Shown here piece by piece: positions 1 to 9,838 of a stretch of DNA of 64,000 nt. The DNA lies in assembly GCF_900086585.1 (NCBI RefSeq), contig NZ_FLKM01000009.1, positions 992,001-1,056,000 of the forward strand, given 5' to 3'. Position numbers and translations under genes: made by a program. The DNA comes from Emergencia timonensis (GTDB taxonomy: Bacteria > Bacillota > Clostridia > Peptostreptococcales > Anaerovoracaceae). Under the pieces are notes generated by a model. That model saw only the letters and a program-made list of their open reading frames with translations. It was not told the DNA's origin and did not search any database. How positions within the stretch are numbered: position 1 is the first letter of the stretch; each line of letters begins with the position of its first letter.

Positions 1-1
1 G

Positions 2-748
2 GGAATATGGAGCGGCATCAAAGAAGCATTTGCCAGCGCGGCAGAGTGGTTCGGCAAAATTTTCCGCTCCGCATGGAAGGGGATTTCCAATGCATTTGAT
101 GCTGCGGTGGACTTTTTCAGCGGCATCTGGAAGGGGATTTCCAAGGTGTTCAGCAGCGTCAGCAGCTTCTTCAAATCCAAGTTCTCGGCGGCATGGACGG
201 CAGTCAAAAACGTCTTTTCCGGCGTGGGCAGCTTTTTCAGCGGCATCTGGAACACCATCAAAAAGACCTTTACCAACATCGGAACCAGCATCGGCAATGC
301 CATCGGTGGCGCGTTCAAGAAAGTGGTCAATTCCATCATTGGTTTTGCCCAGAACACCATCAACGGCTTTATCAGCGCCATCAACAGCGCCATCAAGCTG
401 ATCAACAAGATTCCCGGCGTCAGTATCGGACTCATATCAAAGCTGAGCATTCCGCGCCTGGCAGCAGGCGGCCTGGTGGATGCAGGACAGATGTTCGTAG
501 CCAGAGAGGCGGGACCTGAGCTGGTGGGCAGCTTTGGCAGCAGAGCCGCTGTCATGAACAACGACCAGATAGTGACGTCCGTATCCAAAGGCGTATATGA
601 GGCCGTCAGAGCCGCCATGTCCGGCAGCGACGGAAGCTACACCTTCCAGATCGTCAACAAGCTGGACGGCAAAGAAATCGGCAGACAGGTTGTAAACTAT
701 CATAACGGCATCGTAAAGCAGACCGGCACATCACCGCTGCTGGTGTAA
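2..748 (+). CDS. Phage tail tape measure protein, C-terminal part
   Basis: Partial gene; the reading frame is open to the left edge, so the start lies outside the window. The visible 248 residues begin with repeated Trp/Phe-rich units of the type GIWKGI and FFSGIW, spaced about 20-45 residues apart, followed by an amphipathic Ala/Ile-rich stretch and a Gly-rich C-terminal segment (LAAGGLVDAGQMFVAREAG). Such repeats and the APEL-like end are typical of tape measure proteins, which set tail length and are ejected during DNA entry. An internal ATG at 107 opens the same frame but is not the true start. The next tail gene follows after 13 bp. Confidence 0.85.
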   Translation, partial: GIWSGIKEAFASAAEWFGKIFRSAWKGISNAFDAAVDFFSGIWKGISKVFSSVSSFFKSKFSAAWTAVKNVFSGVGSFFSGIWNTIKKTFTNIGTSIGNAIGGAFKKVVNSIIGFAQNTINGFISAINSAIKLINKIPGVSIGLISKLSIPRLAAGGLVDAGQMFVAREAGPELVGSFGSRAAVMNNDQIVTSVSKGVYEAVRAAMSGSDGSYTFQIVNKLDGKEIGRQVVNYHNGIVKQTGTSPLLV

Positions 749-761
749 AGGAGGAGTATAC

Positions 762-1145
762 ATGAATATTTTAAGAATAAAAAAAATCGGAGCTGACCAG
801 TGGACGGAGGTGGAGAACCCTGTGTCCCTGCAGTGGAGCCTGACGGATCTCGACAGTGAGGACGGCAACGGCAGAAACCAGATGGGGGAGACGTTTAAGG
901 ACAGAATTTCTCAGAAGAGGCAGCTGAGCTGCTCCTGGGCAGCCATGGAGGGAGAGAAGATGAAAAATCTTCTCTCCTGCCTCAACGACAACTTTTTTGA
1001 GGTGGAGTACCCCGATGCGCTGACCGGAAAACGAGAGACCTCTGTCTTCTACGTTACATCAAAGCAGACGCCATTGTACCGCTTCGATGCAAAGACCGAT
1101 CAGTGGCTGTGGACGGGGCTTGCGGCCACGCTGGTAGAAAGGTAA
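762..1145 (+). CDS. Small phage tail protein (DUF6711-like)
   Basis: 127 residues, with a good ribosome site (AAGGAGG) 6-7 bases before the ATG. No signal peptide or membrane segment is visible; the protein is a compact mixed alpha/beta type with a Trp-rich C-terminal part. Position between the tape measure gene and the large tail protein is where siphophages of Firmicutes encode a small DUF6711-like or distal-tail protein. The family assignment rests on position and general appearance, so treat it as a structural tail protein of uncertain exact role. Confidence 0.65.
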   Translation: MNILRIKKIGADQWTEVENPVSLQWSLTDLDSEDGNGRNQMGETFKDRISQKRQLSCSWAAMEGEKMKNLLSCLNDNFFEVEYPDALTGKRETSVFYVTSKQTPLYRFDAKTDQWLWTGLAATLVER

Positions 1146-1154
1146 GGTGGACCC

Positions 1155-3947
1155 ATGCAAAACATAACAGAAAAATATCAGGACGCGATCAAATCCTACG
1201 ACAGAAAATTTATCATCAAAGCGGTCTTCTGTCAGCCAATTGCCGGCGCGGCCCCTGACGAGACGGGACAGAGACCGGTGCAGGAGGTTGCCGTTCTGAC
1301 AGGAGCAGACCATCTGGTGTCCATGACCCTGGAAGAGACATCCGCAGCAGACGACCGCATTTCCATGGGCAGTTTTTGTTCTGCAAAGCTGACGGTGGAA
1401 CTGATCGACGCGCCGAAGGATATCGACTATGACCATGTGATGATCAAAGCCTACAGCGGCCTTTTGACCGATGGGGACTACGAATACGTTCCCCTCGGCG
1501 TATTCTATGTCACAGAGGCAAGCACCAAGAACGACTATCAAAATCTGACGCTGACCGCTTACGACGGCGCCTGTCTTCTGGAAGAACCCTTCACAATGGA
1601 CGAAGGGTACCCCATGACGATCGAGGATCTGGTATCAAAGATCGCGGCGAGCAAAGGGATCGGCCTCCACCCGGACAACGTGTACAAGGAATACCTTTTA
1701 CCGGAGTTCAGAGAAGGCTATACCGAAAGACAGATGTTGGGCTTTGCCGCAGGGCTCATGGGCTGCAATGTGCGCTTTGACCGGCTGGGAAGACTGCAGT
1801 TCTATTGGTACCAGGAGCCTGCAATGGAAGTGGTCATAGATCGACAGAATCAGTATCTCCATGAGTTCATCCCTTCTACGGCAAGCCCGGTCACGGTGAC
1901 CTCTCTCATCTGCTCTGACGGGGAGAGAACCTATACCAGAGGAAAGGGAACCAGCGGTCTGGAACTGGCATTTGAAAATCCGTACATGACGGAAACGATC
2001 ATGGAATCCATCTGGCAGGAGAGAGTGGCCGACATGGACACGGCAGAGACCATTGCGACGCTGCAGGTGTCTTACAGCGGGGAACTGGATACGAACCATG
2101 CGCTGACCGGAACCTATAACCAATCTCTGGTCGCTTTTCGCTGTACGGATCTGTCAAAAGTCCATCCGGGCACACTGATGGAGATGACCTACGAACTGGA
2201 ACAGACCGCATATACCAGAAACATCATGGTGGAAGGTGTTGATGAGGAAAAGAGCCAGTTCACCTTTACCCTTGAAGAAACCGAGGAGGGGCAGGATGAG
2301 GAATTGTCACTGCCAGAGGATCTGACAGCCAGCTTTGCCATCAAAAAACAATGGCTTGTCACCGACGGGGATCTCGCCTCCATCGAGAAAAACGATCTTC
2401 TGAGAGTTTCCGGCCAGGGCACTGTCGTCGTCTCTATGATTGATAGAGAGGCGGGAGAACTCTATCTGACCGATACCTCTGCAGAGCCGATTTACGGCAT
2501 GGCGGGCGGCACAGAAATGACGCTGACCAAAGAGAAGGTCAGTGACTATCGAATCCATTACCTTCCGGGAGAACTGAAGTGGCGGGGCAACCCCGCTCTC
2601 GAAAGCGGCGACATTGTCATGGCGGAAAAAGCGGACGGAAGCCGCGCGCGCTTTTACATCATGGCACAGAACCTGAAACTCAGCGGAGGTCTCAGCAGCC
2701 AGCTTGCGGCCAAGGGAGAAAACGAAACCTCGGCCAATTTCTCATCGGCCGGAGACGGACCGACAGACAAGAAGCTGACGAGGGTCTACACCTCTCTGCA
2801 GGAAACCATTCTCAAAGCCACCAGCAGGATTACAGGGCAGAGCGGCGGCTATGTGGTGATCAACGAAAATGACAGGGGTCCTGCGGAGATTTTGATCATG
2901 GATACGGACGACATCCGAACGGCAAAGAAGGTCTGGAGGTGGAATCAGGGCGGCCTGGGCTACAGCAGCAACGGCTATAACGGGCCTTACGGCACGGCGG
3001 TGACCCAGGACGGAGAAATCGTCGGCTCCTACATTCAGGCGGAGAGCATCGCCGGCAGCAAGCTGAAAATCGACAGTCAGGTCATCGAGAAAATTGTTGC
3101 CGGCATCAATGCAGGCGAGCAGAAAATCAACTCAGCTTCTCTGGATATCGACAGCGAAGACATTTCGGAGGCCATCAAAATGCAGGTCAGCCAGAGCGGC
3201 GGAACCAACAAAATCTGTAACTCCGTAGGCGCTTACGGCCTGCAGGGCTGGATTCCTGCTGGAGACATTGAGAGACTGAACGGAGAGGAGCAGAAGATCA
3301 ATTTGATCTCTGGCAGAGCCTTTTCTCTGCCCGCGGGAGCTGCGCTGGAGTCGGACGCTGTGGCAGCGCCGATCAGGCTGACTGCCGGCGTCTCCTATAC
3401 ACTGTCCGCCGTCATCAAGCACAATGACTGCTACGGCAGCCTGCAGTTGATCAGCGGATCAGGAAATATCCTGGCGCAGATCGACGCGGGAGGCAGCGGC
3501 GGAAGCTGGCAGAAATATGAGGCCGCCTTTGCTGTGACCGAAAGTGATATAGCCGGGGACTTTACCATCAGGCTGCGTTCCGAAAACGGCAGCTTTGTCA
3601 TAGGCGACCTTTTACTAAACGAAGGCAGTCAGACCACCTGGTCAGCCTGCCCGGGAGAAGTGGATTCCGCCACAATGACCATGTCCCAGTTCGGCATCAC
3701 CATCAGGCAGGAAAACGCAAAGACCAAGACGGTCATCGACTCAGCCGGAACCAGGGTGATCAACATCGAAAATGAGGAAACCGACCAGACAGAGGACGTA
3801 GCGGCGCAATATACCAAGGACGGAGTGGAAGCCAAGTCTTTGATCGCCAGAGAACAGGTTGCGGCGGGAAGAGTGAGAATGATTTCTTTTAGTGACAAGC
3901 AGATGGCTGCTTGGATTATCAACAGTGATTCGGAGGTGGATTTATAA
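1155..3947 (+). CDS. Large phage tail / baseplate hub-type protein
   Basis: 930 residues. The N-terminal 400 residues resemble the tail-hub (Tal/gp-like) proteins of Firmicutes siphophages, with a beta-rich region that includes ERQMLGFAAGLMGCNVRFD and a following LGRLQFYWY motif. The middle (about 560-660) has a region with DGEIVGSYIQAESIAG, seen at junctions between hub and side-fibre domains. Residues about 700-830 look like a beta-sandwich carbohydrate-binding module. Likely role: baseplate protein that contacts the cell wall. No peptidase motif was recognised, so a lytic activity is not claimed. The stop overlaps the next start (TAATG). Confidence 0.75.
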   Translation: MQNITEKYQDAIKSYDRKFIIKAVFCQPIAGAAPDETGQRPVQEVAVLTGADHLVSMTLEETSAADDRISMGSFCSAKLTVELIDAPKDIDYDHVMIKAYSGLLTDGDYEYVPLGVFYVTEASTKNDYQNLTLTAYDGACLLEEPFTMDEGYPMTIEDLVSKIAASKGIGLHPDNVYKEYLLPEFREGYTERQMLGFAAGLMGCNVRFDRLGRLQFYWYQEPAMEVVIDRQNQYLHEFIPSTASPVTVTSLICSDGERTYTRGKGTSGLELAFENPYMTETIMESIWQERVADMDTAETIATLQVSYSGELDTNHALTGTYNQSLVAFRCTDLSKVHPGTLMEMTYELEQTAYTRNIMVEGVDEEKSQFTFTLEETEEGQDEELSLPEDLTASFAIKKQWLVTDGDLASIEKNDLLRVSGQGTVVVSMIDREAGELYLTDTSAEPIYGMAGGTEMTLTKEKVSDYRIHYLPGELKWRGNPALESGDIVMAEKADGSRARFYIMAQNLKLSGGLSSQLAAKGENETSANFSSAGDGPTDKKLTRVYTSLQETILKATSRITGQSGGYVVINENDRGPAEILIMDTDDIRTAKKVWRWNQGGLGYSSNGYNGPYGTAVTQDGEIVGSYIQAESIAGSKLKIDSQVIEKIVAGINAGEQKINSASLDIDSEDISEAIKMQVSQSGGTNKICNSVGAYGLQGWIPAGDIERLNGEEQKINLISGRAFSLPAGAALESDAVAAPIRLTAGVSYTLSAVIKHNDCYGSLQLISGSGNILAQIDAGGSGGSWQKYEAAFAVTESDIAGDFTIRLRSENGSFVIGDLLLNEGSQTTWSACPGEVDSATMTMSQFGITIRQENAKTKTVIDSAGTRVINIENEETDQTEDVAAQYTKDGVEAKSLIAREQVAAGRVRMISFSDKQMAAWIINSDSEVDL

Positions 3948-6190
3948 TGGCAAACGGCACAATTACACTGGACACGCCCAAATCGACAGTGGCGGGTTAT
4001 ATCAAATGGACCAGCGAAGCCAGTTCGGCGACAAACAACTATTCCCTGGTCAGCGCGTACGTCTATCTGAAAAAGACCGATGGATATACGTCCTGGGGCG
4101 ACTTTTCAGGGAAGCTGACCATCAACGGGACCAGTTACAGTTTCAGCAAAAATGCGACCTTAGGTTCCTCTTATGTGCTGATGACCTCGAAGACGGGGGT
4201 CAGGGTGAATCACGACAGTGACGGAACAAAGAAGATCACCATCAGCACGTCTTTTAAAAATTCGGGGACTACCATTGCGGGCACCTATTCGGCCAGCAAG
4301 ACGGTGACCTTGGACACCATAAAAAGGCTGTCTTACATTTCCGGTTCTGTGGACATTGCGGCAGGCCAGCCTTTTACCGTCAACATCAACAGATATTCTG
4401 CGGACTATGTCCACGATATCGCCATCAAAGTGGGTGGCAATGTGGTCCGGGAGGCGAAAGGTTATGGAGAGAAGGTGACCTTTTCTTCGGAGAGCTATCA
4501 GAGCAGTATCTTTGCAGCTTTGGACGGCAGTCTCTCTAAGGCGTGCACCATCGTTCTGACTACCAGGTCGGGAAATACGGAAATCGGAAGCACTTCCTAC
4601 TCCGGCACTATTACTGCGGCATCTCCTGGAGAACTGATGCTGTCAAAGTCGTCGGTTTTGATCGGCGAAAGCCAGGGCGTAGCGGTGGAAAACCCCTCGG
4701 ATCTCTACAGCTACTCGGCAAATTACCAGTTTGCAGGGTTTGAAGGGTCTGTTTCACTGATTTCGTCTGCGGGCGTGCTGCCTGTCGGAGAAAGTTTTGC
4801 TGTGAACATGCCTGGTAATGTCAACGAAGCGTCCTGCCTGGTGACCATGACGGCAAGCTATGCAGGCATCACCGTGGGGCAGCCTGAGACCATGGATTTT
4901 ACCGTCAGACTGCCAGACAGCTACAGAGTGGTTTCCTTTGATCAAAACAGCACCGTCTGCACCTTCCTGGACACGGCGCTTACGGGAAGCATCGCAAAAT
5001 TCATCAATGGGGCGGGCACACTGCGCCTTTCCATTCCAGCGGCGTCAAAGGCTGAGGCGCTCTATCAGGCGTCCATCGTAAAATATCAGGTGACCATGGG
5101 CAGCCAATCCAAAGAGCTGACCGAAATTCCGGCTTCCGGGGATCTGACTCTGGAACTGACCGGAGGTACGGGAAAAATCATCGAACTGCTGATTATGGAC
5201 AGCCGCGGAAATACGAAGCTGTGTCACTACGCCATCAGCGACGAAAATTTTATCGATTACACCTCTCTGAAGGTGGCGGAGTGCCGCATCTACCGTGAAA
5301 ATGGTTTTGATACTGCCGTGAAGATGCATGTGAAAGGCACGGCTTGGAAGGGGAACTTCGGCTTGCAGTCCAATGGGCTGAAAATCACCTACACAGTGAA
5401 AAAATCGGGAACGAGCACCGTATATGGTCCTTTCACCCTGAGCAATATCCCCATCGCTTCGGGCGGAGGCTTTGAACGGATTGCAGATTTGGATTCGGGC
5501 ACGGCAGGCGGCTTTGATACCGACGCGGCCTATGAAATCCACGCCCAGGTCAGCGACTGCCTGAAATCTTACATGACAGACGTGGTGGTCAACTCTGGCA
5601 TGATCGGCATGTACCTGAAACGAAACAACGACAACTATCACGTGGGTATCAACTGCAAACCTGATGCGTCGGAGCTTGACGCCTCCAGCGAGAAAGCAGG
5701 CCTGTCGGTGAAAGGCGGGCTGGAGCTGATCGGTGCAGACGATCAAGTTTCTGGCATCTACACCGATACGTCCGGCAGGCTTTGCGTGGAGCCGGCTCTG
5801 GGCAGTTTGATCTTGTCGGGAAGTCTGCAGATGCCTGACGGCAGCCCCATCACCGTCGGCGCAGGCAGGGTGCCGGTGGTCACGCAGCAGGGCAGCAATT
5901 TCGTAGAGATGAACCTGGGCGCCTATATACTGCGGATGAATTGGGGAACCATCACCGTCAAGGTGTCAGAAACCAACACGCCGGTTGCGACGGCACTGTC
6001 CTACAAATCCAATTTCTTTACGGAGGCGCCTTTCGTCACCGTAACGCCGAGAACCGGCGTCATCGGCTCTGTGGTAAAGGGCGTCTCTTTCAACAACAAT
6101 ACGGCGGACGGCTGTGACATCTTTGTCAACCGTACCAACACCACGGCCTTTTCCGTCATATGGAAGGCCATCAGCATCACTACAGATTAA
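3947..6190 (+). CDS. Phage minor structural protein (DUF859-like)
   Basis: 747 residues, Ser/Thr/Gly-rich and beta-structured throughout, with no membrane segments. The N-terminal 120 residues (GYIKWTSEASS, VNHDSDGTKK) match the style of DUF859 minor structural proteins of siphophages, which are predicted virion tip or fibre components. The ATG overlaps the previous stop by one base and has GGAGG about 10 bases upstream, so translation is likely coupled. Followed 20 bp later by a small gene. The exact role in host adsorption is inferred. Confidence 0.7.
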   Translation: MANGTITLDTPKSTVAGYIKWTSEASSATNNYSLVSAYVYLKKTDGYTSWGDFSGKLTINGTSYSFSKNATLGSSYVLMTSKTGVRVNHDSDGTKKITISTSFKNSGTTIAGTYSASKTVTLDTIKRLSYISGSVDIAAGQPFTVNINRYSADYVHDIAIKVGGNVVREAKGYGEKVTFSSESYQSSIFAALDGSLSKACTIVLTTRSGNTEIGSTSYSGTITAASPGELMLSKSSVLIGESQGVAVENPSDLYSYSANYQFAGFEGSVSLISSAGVLPVGESFAVNMPGNVNEASCLVTMTASYAGITVGQPETMDFTVRLPDSYRVVSFDQNSTVCTFLDTALTGSIAKFINGAGTLRLSIPAASKAEALYQASIVKYQVTMGSQSKELTEIPASGDLTLELTGGTGKIIELLIMDSRGNTKLCHYAISDENFIDYTSLKVAECRIYRENGFDTAVKMHVKGTAWKGNFGLQSNGLKITYTVKKSGTSTVYGPFTLSNIPIASGGGFERIADLDSGTAGGFDTDAAYEIHAQVSDCLKSYMTDVVVNSGMIGMYLKRNNDNYHVGINCKPDASELDASSEKAGLSVKGGLELIGADDQVSGIYTDTSGRLCVEPALGSLILSGSLQMPDGSPITVGAGRVPVVTQQGSNFVEMNLGAYILRMNWGTITVKVSETNTPVATALSYKSNFFTEAPFVTVTPRTGVIGSVVKGVSFNNNTADGCDIFVNRTNTTAFSVIWKAISITTD

Positions 6191-6210
6191 AAAATATGGA
6201 GGTATAGAGT

Positions 6211-6594
6211 ATGTATTATCAATTAGATGAAAACGGATATCTCTGCGCCTATTCCTTTGATACAGTGCTCCCCGGAGGGGTGCTGTATCGAGGCAGGGTG
6301 CCGGAGGATTTTGACGAGGAAAGCTTTGACTGCTGGAAAATCGAAGAGGACACCTTGACTTTTGACGAGAGCAGACAGCGTGCCAGGCGAGAGGGTGCCT
6401 CTGATCGAGAAGAACTGGCAGAATTGATGGCCTGGTTTGAGCAGTACGACAGACAGGTCATGGAGTACCAGCGCTGCAGCCGCTTGGGACAGGCTTACGA
6501 CAGAGATATCGATAAGCTGGACCAGGAGGCCATGGAAAAGCAGCAGCGCATCAGAGCGCTGAGAGAAAGGAGTGGACGCAATGCTGACCAATAA
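6211..6594 (+). CDS. Small prophage protein of unknown function
   Basis: 127 residues. The first 50 residues are acidic and mixed alpha/beta; the remainder is a long charged helix, probably a coiled coil, ending in RALRERSGRNADQ. No transmembrane segment, so it is not a holin. Preceded by GGAGG. Position between the tail-tip gene and the endolysin is common for small tail-associated proteins. The stop lies inside the next gene, an overlap of about 14 bases. I do not recognise a family. Confidence 0.6.
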   Translation: MYYQLDENGYLCAYSFDTVLPGGVLYRGRVPEDFDEESFDCWKIEEDTLTFDESRQRARREGASDREELAELMAWFEQYDRQVMEYQRCSRLGQAYDRDIDKLDQEAMEKQQRIRALRERSGRNADQ

Positions 6595-7291
6595 ACAGAT
6601 GCAGAAAAATCTGAAGTATTACAAGAATTATTACACAGGGGAAATCGACGGCATCGTCGGAACGCTGACGAAGACGGCGGTAAAGAAGTTTCAAAAGGAG
6701 TATGGATTAGTTCAGGATGGCATTTACGGCACAAAGACCGATGGGAAACTGGTATCTGTAGTAAAGCAGTGTCAGAAAGCGGCAGGTGCCACAGCAGACG
6801 GCATCATCGGTCCCGATACCATCAGCGCAGTGAAGCGCTTTCAGAAGAAAAACGGACTGACGGCAGACGGCATCATCGGCACGCAGACACTGAGAAAGAT
6901 GAATTTGTCCGTAGCGCCGCAAGCTGACGCTGAAGTAAACTGGAGTGAAGTGAAGTATTTCGAGAAGGCGGAGTTCAAGTGTGACTGCAATGGCAAATAC
7001 TGTGACGGCTATCCCGCTGAGATAGATGTGGATTTGGTGGAGCTCTTGGAAAAGGCCAGAACCCATTACGGAAAAGCGATGCAGATTACCTCTGGTCTCC
7101 GCTGCAAGAAACGAAACGCTGAGCTTGCAGGCTCTTCACCTGTGTCAAAGCACCTGGAGGGAAAAGCCGCTGACGTGTGGATTGTAGGCACGGCAGCAAA
7201 CAACGCTGCGTTGGTCAAGTGGTTCCAGGCGCAGCCGGAAGTCAATTATTCCTATACGGGCTTTGGCGCAGTCCATGTGGATGTGAAATAA
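6581..7291 (+). CDS. Prophage endolysin: two peptidoglycan-binding repeats plus M15-type peptidase
   Basis: 236 residues from the ATG at 6581, which has AAAGGAG eight bases upstream; an in-frame GTG at 6572 lies on that ribosome site and is less likely. Residues about 1-50 and 60-105 are two PG_binding_1 repeats (motifs DGIVGTLTKTAVKKFQ and DGIIGPDTISAVKRFQ), followed by a third partial DGIIGTQTLRKM. Residues about 120-236 form a Peptidase M15-type D-Ala-D-Ala carboxypeptidase/endopeptidase domain with FKCDCNGKYC, ITSGLRC and the zinc motif SKHLEGKAADVW, and a late HVDV. It should cleave the peptide side of the wall at lysis. No signal peptide, so release would need a holin that is not seen here. 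Confidence 0.85.
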   Translation: MLTNKQMQKNLKYYKNYYTGEIDGIVGTLTKTAVKKFQKEYGLVQDGIYGTKTDGKLVSVVKQCQKAAGATADGIIGPDTISAVKRFQKKNGLTADGIIGTQTLRKMNLSVAPQADAEVNWSEVKYFEKAEFKCDCNGKYCDGYPAEIDVDLVELLEKARTHYGKAMQITSGLRCKKRNAELAGSSPVSKHLEGKAADVWIVGTAANNAALVKWFQAQPEVNYSYTGFGAVHVDVK

Positions 7292-7507
7292 GCGCAGGTG
7301 AGGGGGAGCTTGATTGCAGGTTACAGCATTCGCTTACAATCTTTCGAGCGCCAGGGGGTACAAAGGCAATCTGCACTTTCAACGCGAAATCCAGTACGAA
7401 ATATTACAGAAAAAAACTTGAAACCCACCGCGTTTTATCGCATAATAGTAATATTAGGTCGAGTATCGGACGAATCCTAAAATCCAATGGAATAGGAGAT
7501 TTTACAT
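7292..7507 (+). other. Prophage-host junction, no gene
   Basis: 216 bp without a credible coding sequence. The first half may carry the prophage attachment site, but no repeat partner is in the window. The second half holds the promoter of the metA-lysC fusion. No riboswitch or T-box architecture was recognised; the predicted 5' leader is only about 55 bases. Confidence 0.5.
7418..7446 (+). promoter_or_regulatory. Sigma-A promoter for the metA-lysC fusion
   Basis: TTGAAA at 7418-7423 and CATAAT at 7441-7446 with a 17-bp spacer; expected start near 7453. A ribosome site (AATAGGAGAT) precedes the ATG at 7508. Confidence 0.65.
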
Positions 7508-9772
7508 ATGCCAATTAAAGTACCAAACAATCTGCCGGCGGTGAAGACGCTGACAGAAGAAAACGTATTCGTGATGACGGATACCCGGGCAATGAGCCAG
7601 GATATCAGACCCCTTCAGATTTTGATTCTGAACCTGATGCCCACCAAGATCGACACGGAGACCCAGCTGACCAGACTGCTGGGGAACACGCCGCTGCAGG
7701 TGGAACTGGAACTGCTGCAGGTCAGCAGCCATAAGTCAAAGAACACCTCAGAGGAGCACATGATCGCATTCTATAAGACCTTTGATCAGATCAAGCACAA
7801 GTTCTACGACGGACTGATCATCACTGGCGCGCCAGTGGAACTGATGGAATTTGAAGAGGTGGAATACTGGGATGAGCTGTGCGAAATCATGGAGTGGTCC
7901 AAGCGCCACGTCCACAGCACCTTTCACATCTGCTGGGGCGCCCAGGCAGGACTCTACTACCACTACGGCATACAGAAGAGAACTTTGCCAAAGAAGATGT
8001 CAGGCGTATATAAACATACCTTGGATTACAAGAAGGGTATGCTGTTCCGTGGCTTTGACGATGAATTCTACGTCCCTCATTCGAGAAATACCACGGTAGA
8101 CCGTGAGGACGTGGAAGCGGTGCCAGAACTGAAGATTATCGCCAGCTCCGAAGAGGCTGGGATTTATGCCGTCAAAAGTGAGAACGACCGGCAGATCTTC
8201 ATCATGGGCCATTCCGAATATGACGCCGATACCCTGCAGAAGGAGTATTTGCGTGACAAGAATGCTGGGATCAATCCGGAGATTCCATGCAATTATTTTC
8301 CCGGCGATGACGACACAAAGGAACCGGTCGTCAAATGGAGGTCATCGGCAAACCTTTTGTACTGCAACTGGCTCAACTATTTCGTATATCAGACGACGAC
8401 TTATGACCTCAATCAGATTGAAAAAGAGAACCACGCCGACATTTTCCAGGAGAAAGACGTCAACATCAAAGTGGCAAAGTTCGGCGGCACTTCCCTGGCC
8501 GATGCGGAGCAGTTCAAGAAATGCGCCGAGATCATCAAAGCGGAACCGGAAAGAAAATATATCGTCGTCTCAGCGCCGGGAAAACGGACCAAGGACGACG
8601 ACAAGGTGACCGACCTTCTGATTGCTTGTGCCGAAAAACGCGGGGCGGAAGCAGAGGAATTTCTGCTGAAGATCCAGGCCAGGTATAAGGCTATGGTCAG
8701 ACGCCTGCAGGTTGCAATCGACATCGACGCTGAATTTGCACAGATTACGGAGGCCCTTACCGATCCATCAAAGAAGGACTACATCATCAGCCGCGGCGAG
8801 TACCTGAATGGGAAGATTTTGGCCGCGTATCTTGGGTTTGAATTCATAGATGCCCTGGGCGCCATCTACTTAGATGAAGAAGGCAAATTTGACGAGGCGA
8901 AGACCAGGGAAGTCCTGGGCGGCTTGATGGCAGAACATCCATACGCCGTCATTCCGGGGTTTTATGGGACGACACCTGCGGGCGCCATCAAAACCTTCTC
9001 CAGAGGAGGCTCCGATATTACGGGCGCCATCGTAGCGGCGGTGGCGGGTGCAGACATCTACGAAAACTGGACAGACGTCTCTGGGCTGCTCATGGCGGAC
9101 CCGAGAATTGTGGATCATCCTCTTAGCGTGCCGGTCATCACATACAAAGAGCTGAGGGAACTGTCTTACATGGGCGCTGCGGTCATGCACGAAGACACCA
9201 TCTTCCCGGTCATCAAACTGGAGATTCCGATCAATATCAGAAATACCAATGAACCGGAGAACAACGGCACTTTGATCGTAAAGAACGCGGACTACTATCA
9301 GTCTAATCTCTCGATTTCCGGCATTTCCGGGAAGACCGGCTATACTACCATCGTCGTAGAAAAGGATAAGCTGGGAGAGAATCCGCAGATCAGAAGAGAA
9401 CTGCTGGACCTCTTTGCAAGGCGGGGCGTTACCATCAAAAACATTTTGTCCGGCATCGATGCGTTGAACATCATCGTCCACGAGTCCGATGTAAAGGATC
9501 GTGAAGCAGAGCTGACAGCAGAAATAGAGAAGGTCATCAAACCGAACCGCCTCGCCGTGACCCACGACATCGCCATGATTGCCATCGTGGGCAGGGAACT
9601 GGGCACTTCGCCGGCCATCGCCGTAAAGGTGCTGGGTGCGCTGGCAAACAGGAAGATCAATATCAACCTGATCGACCACGGCTCAGAAAAAATCAACATG
9701 CTCATCGGCGTCTCAGGCGGCGATTATATCCCGGCGATTCAGGCCATTTACACCGAATTTACGAGCATATAG
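7508..9772 (+). CDS. metA-lysC: Fusion protein: homoserine O-acyltransferase (MetA) - aspartate kinase
   Basis: 754 residues in one uninterrupted frame. Residues 1-305 are a full MetA: Lys47, catalytic Cys142 in HICWGAQA, and a later HSEYD. Position 111 is Glu (GAPVE); in this family Glu111 goes with acetyl-CoA and Gly111 with succinyl-CoA, so homoserine O-acetyltransferase activity is predicted. Residues about 320-754 are a complete aspartokinase: KFGGTS at 324-329, SRGGSD near 499 and two C-terminal ACT domains. The two enzymes act at the entry of the aspartate pathway and at the methionine branch point. The fusion is unusual; normally they are separate genes. The unit is monocistronic between a promoter and a terminator. 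Regulation is likely through the ACT domains. Confidence 0.92.
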   Translation: MPIKVPNNLPAVKTLTEENVFVMTDTRAMSQDIRPLQILILNLMPTKIDTETQLTRLLGNTPLQVELELLQVSSHKSKNTSEEHMIAFYKTFDQIKHKFYDGLIITGAPVELMEFEEVEYWDELCEIMEWSKRHVHSTFHICWGAQAGLYYHYGIQKRTLPKKMSGVYKHTLDYKKGMLFRGFDDEFYVPHSRNTTVDREDVEAVPELKIIASSEEAGIYAVKSENDRQIFIMGHSEYDADTLQKEYLRDKNAGINPEIPCNYFPGDDDTKEPVVKWRSSANLLYCNWLNYFVYQTTTYDLNQIEKENHADIFQEKDVNIKVAKFGGTSLADAEQFKKCAEIIKAEPERKYIVVSAPGKRTKDDDKVTDLLIACAEKRGAEAEEFLLKIQARYKAMVRRLQVAIDIDAEFAQITEALTDPSKKDYIISRGEYLNGKILAAYLGFEFIDALGAIYLDEEGKFDEAKTREVLGGLMAEHPYAVIPGFYGTTPAGAIKTFSRGGSDITGAIVAAVAGADIYENWTDVSGLLMADPRIVDHPLSVPVITYKELRELSYMGAAVMHEDTIFPVIKLEIPINIRNTNEPENNGTLIVKNADYYQSNLSISGISGKTGYTTIVVEKDKLGENPQIRRELLDLFARRGVTIKNILSGIDALNIIVHESDVKDREAELTAEIEKVIKPNRLAVTHDIAMIAIVGRELGTSPAIAVKVLGALANRKININLIDHGSEKINMLIGVSGGDYIPAIQAIYTEFTSI

Positions 9773-9790
9773 CGACAGAAGAAAATGTGA

Positions 9791-9827
9791 GTTATGGGAA
9801 ACAGAGACTGTTTTCCATAACTTTTTT
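9791..9827 (+). terminator. Rho-independent terminator after metA-lysC
   Basis: GTTATGGGAAA pairs with TTTTCCATAAC (11 pairs including one G-T) around a 9-base loop and is followed by a run of six T. Confidence 0.8.
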
Positions 9828-9838
9828 AGGAGACAAAT

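Larger units (their letters stand above)
2..7291 (+). mobile_element. Right end of a siphovirus-type prophage
   Basis: Six consecutive plus-strand genes in the standard order of a siphophage late module: tape measure, small tail protein, large tail/baseplate protein, minor structural protein, small protein, endolysin. Gene spacing is tight, and after the endolysin the sequence changes abruptly to host metabolism. The window starts inside the element, so head genes, integrase and left end are not visible. No holin, integrase or attachment repeat is recognisable at this end. Confidence 0.85.

Noticed and set aside
7292..7507. Prophage attachment site
   Set aside because: Expected here, but the other end is outside the window so no direct repeat can be shown.
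8870..9679. Minus-strand frame opposite the aspartokinase domain
   Set aside because: Complement of a highly conserved domain; no ribosome site.
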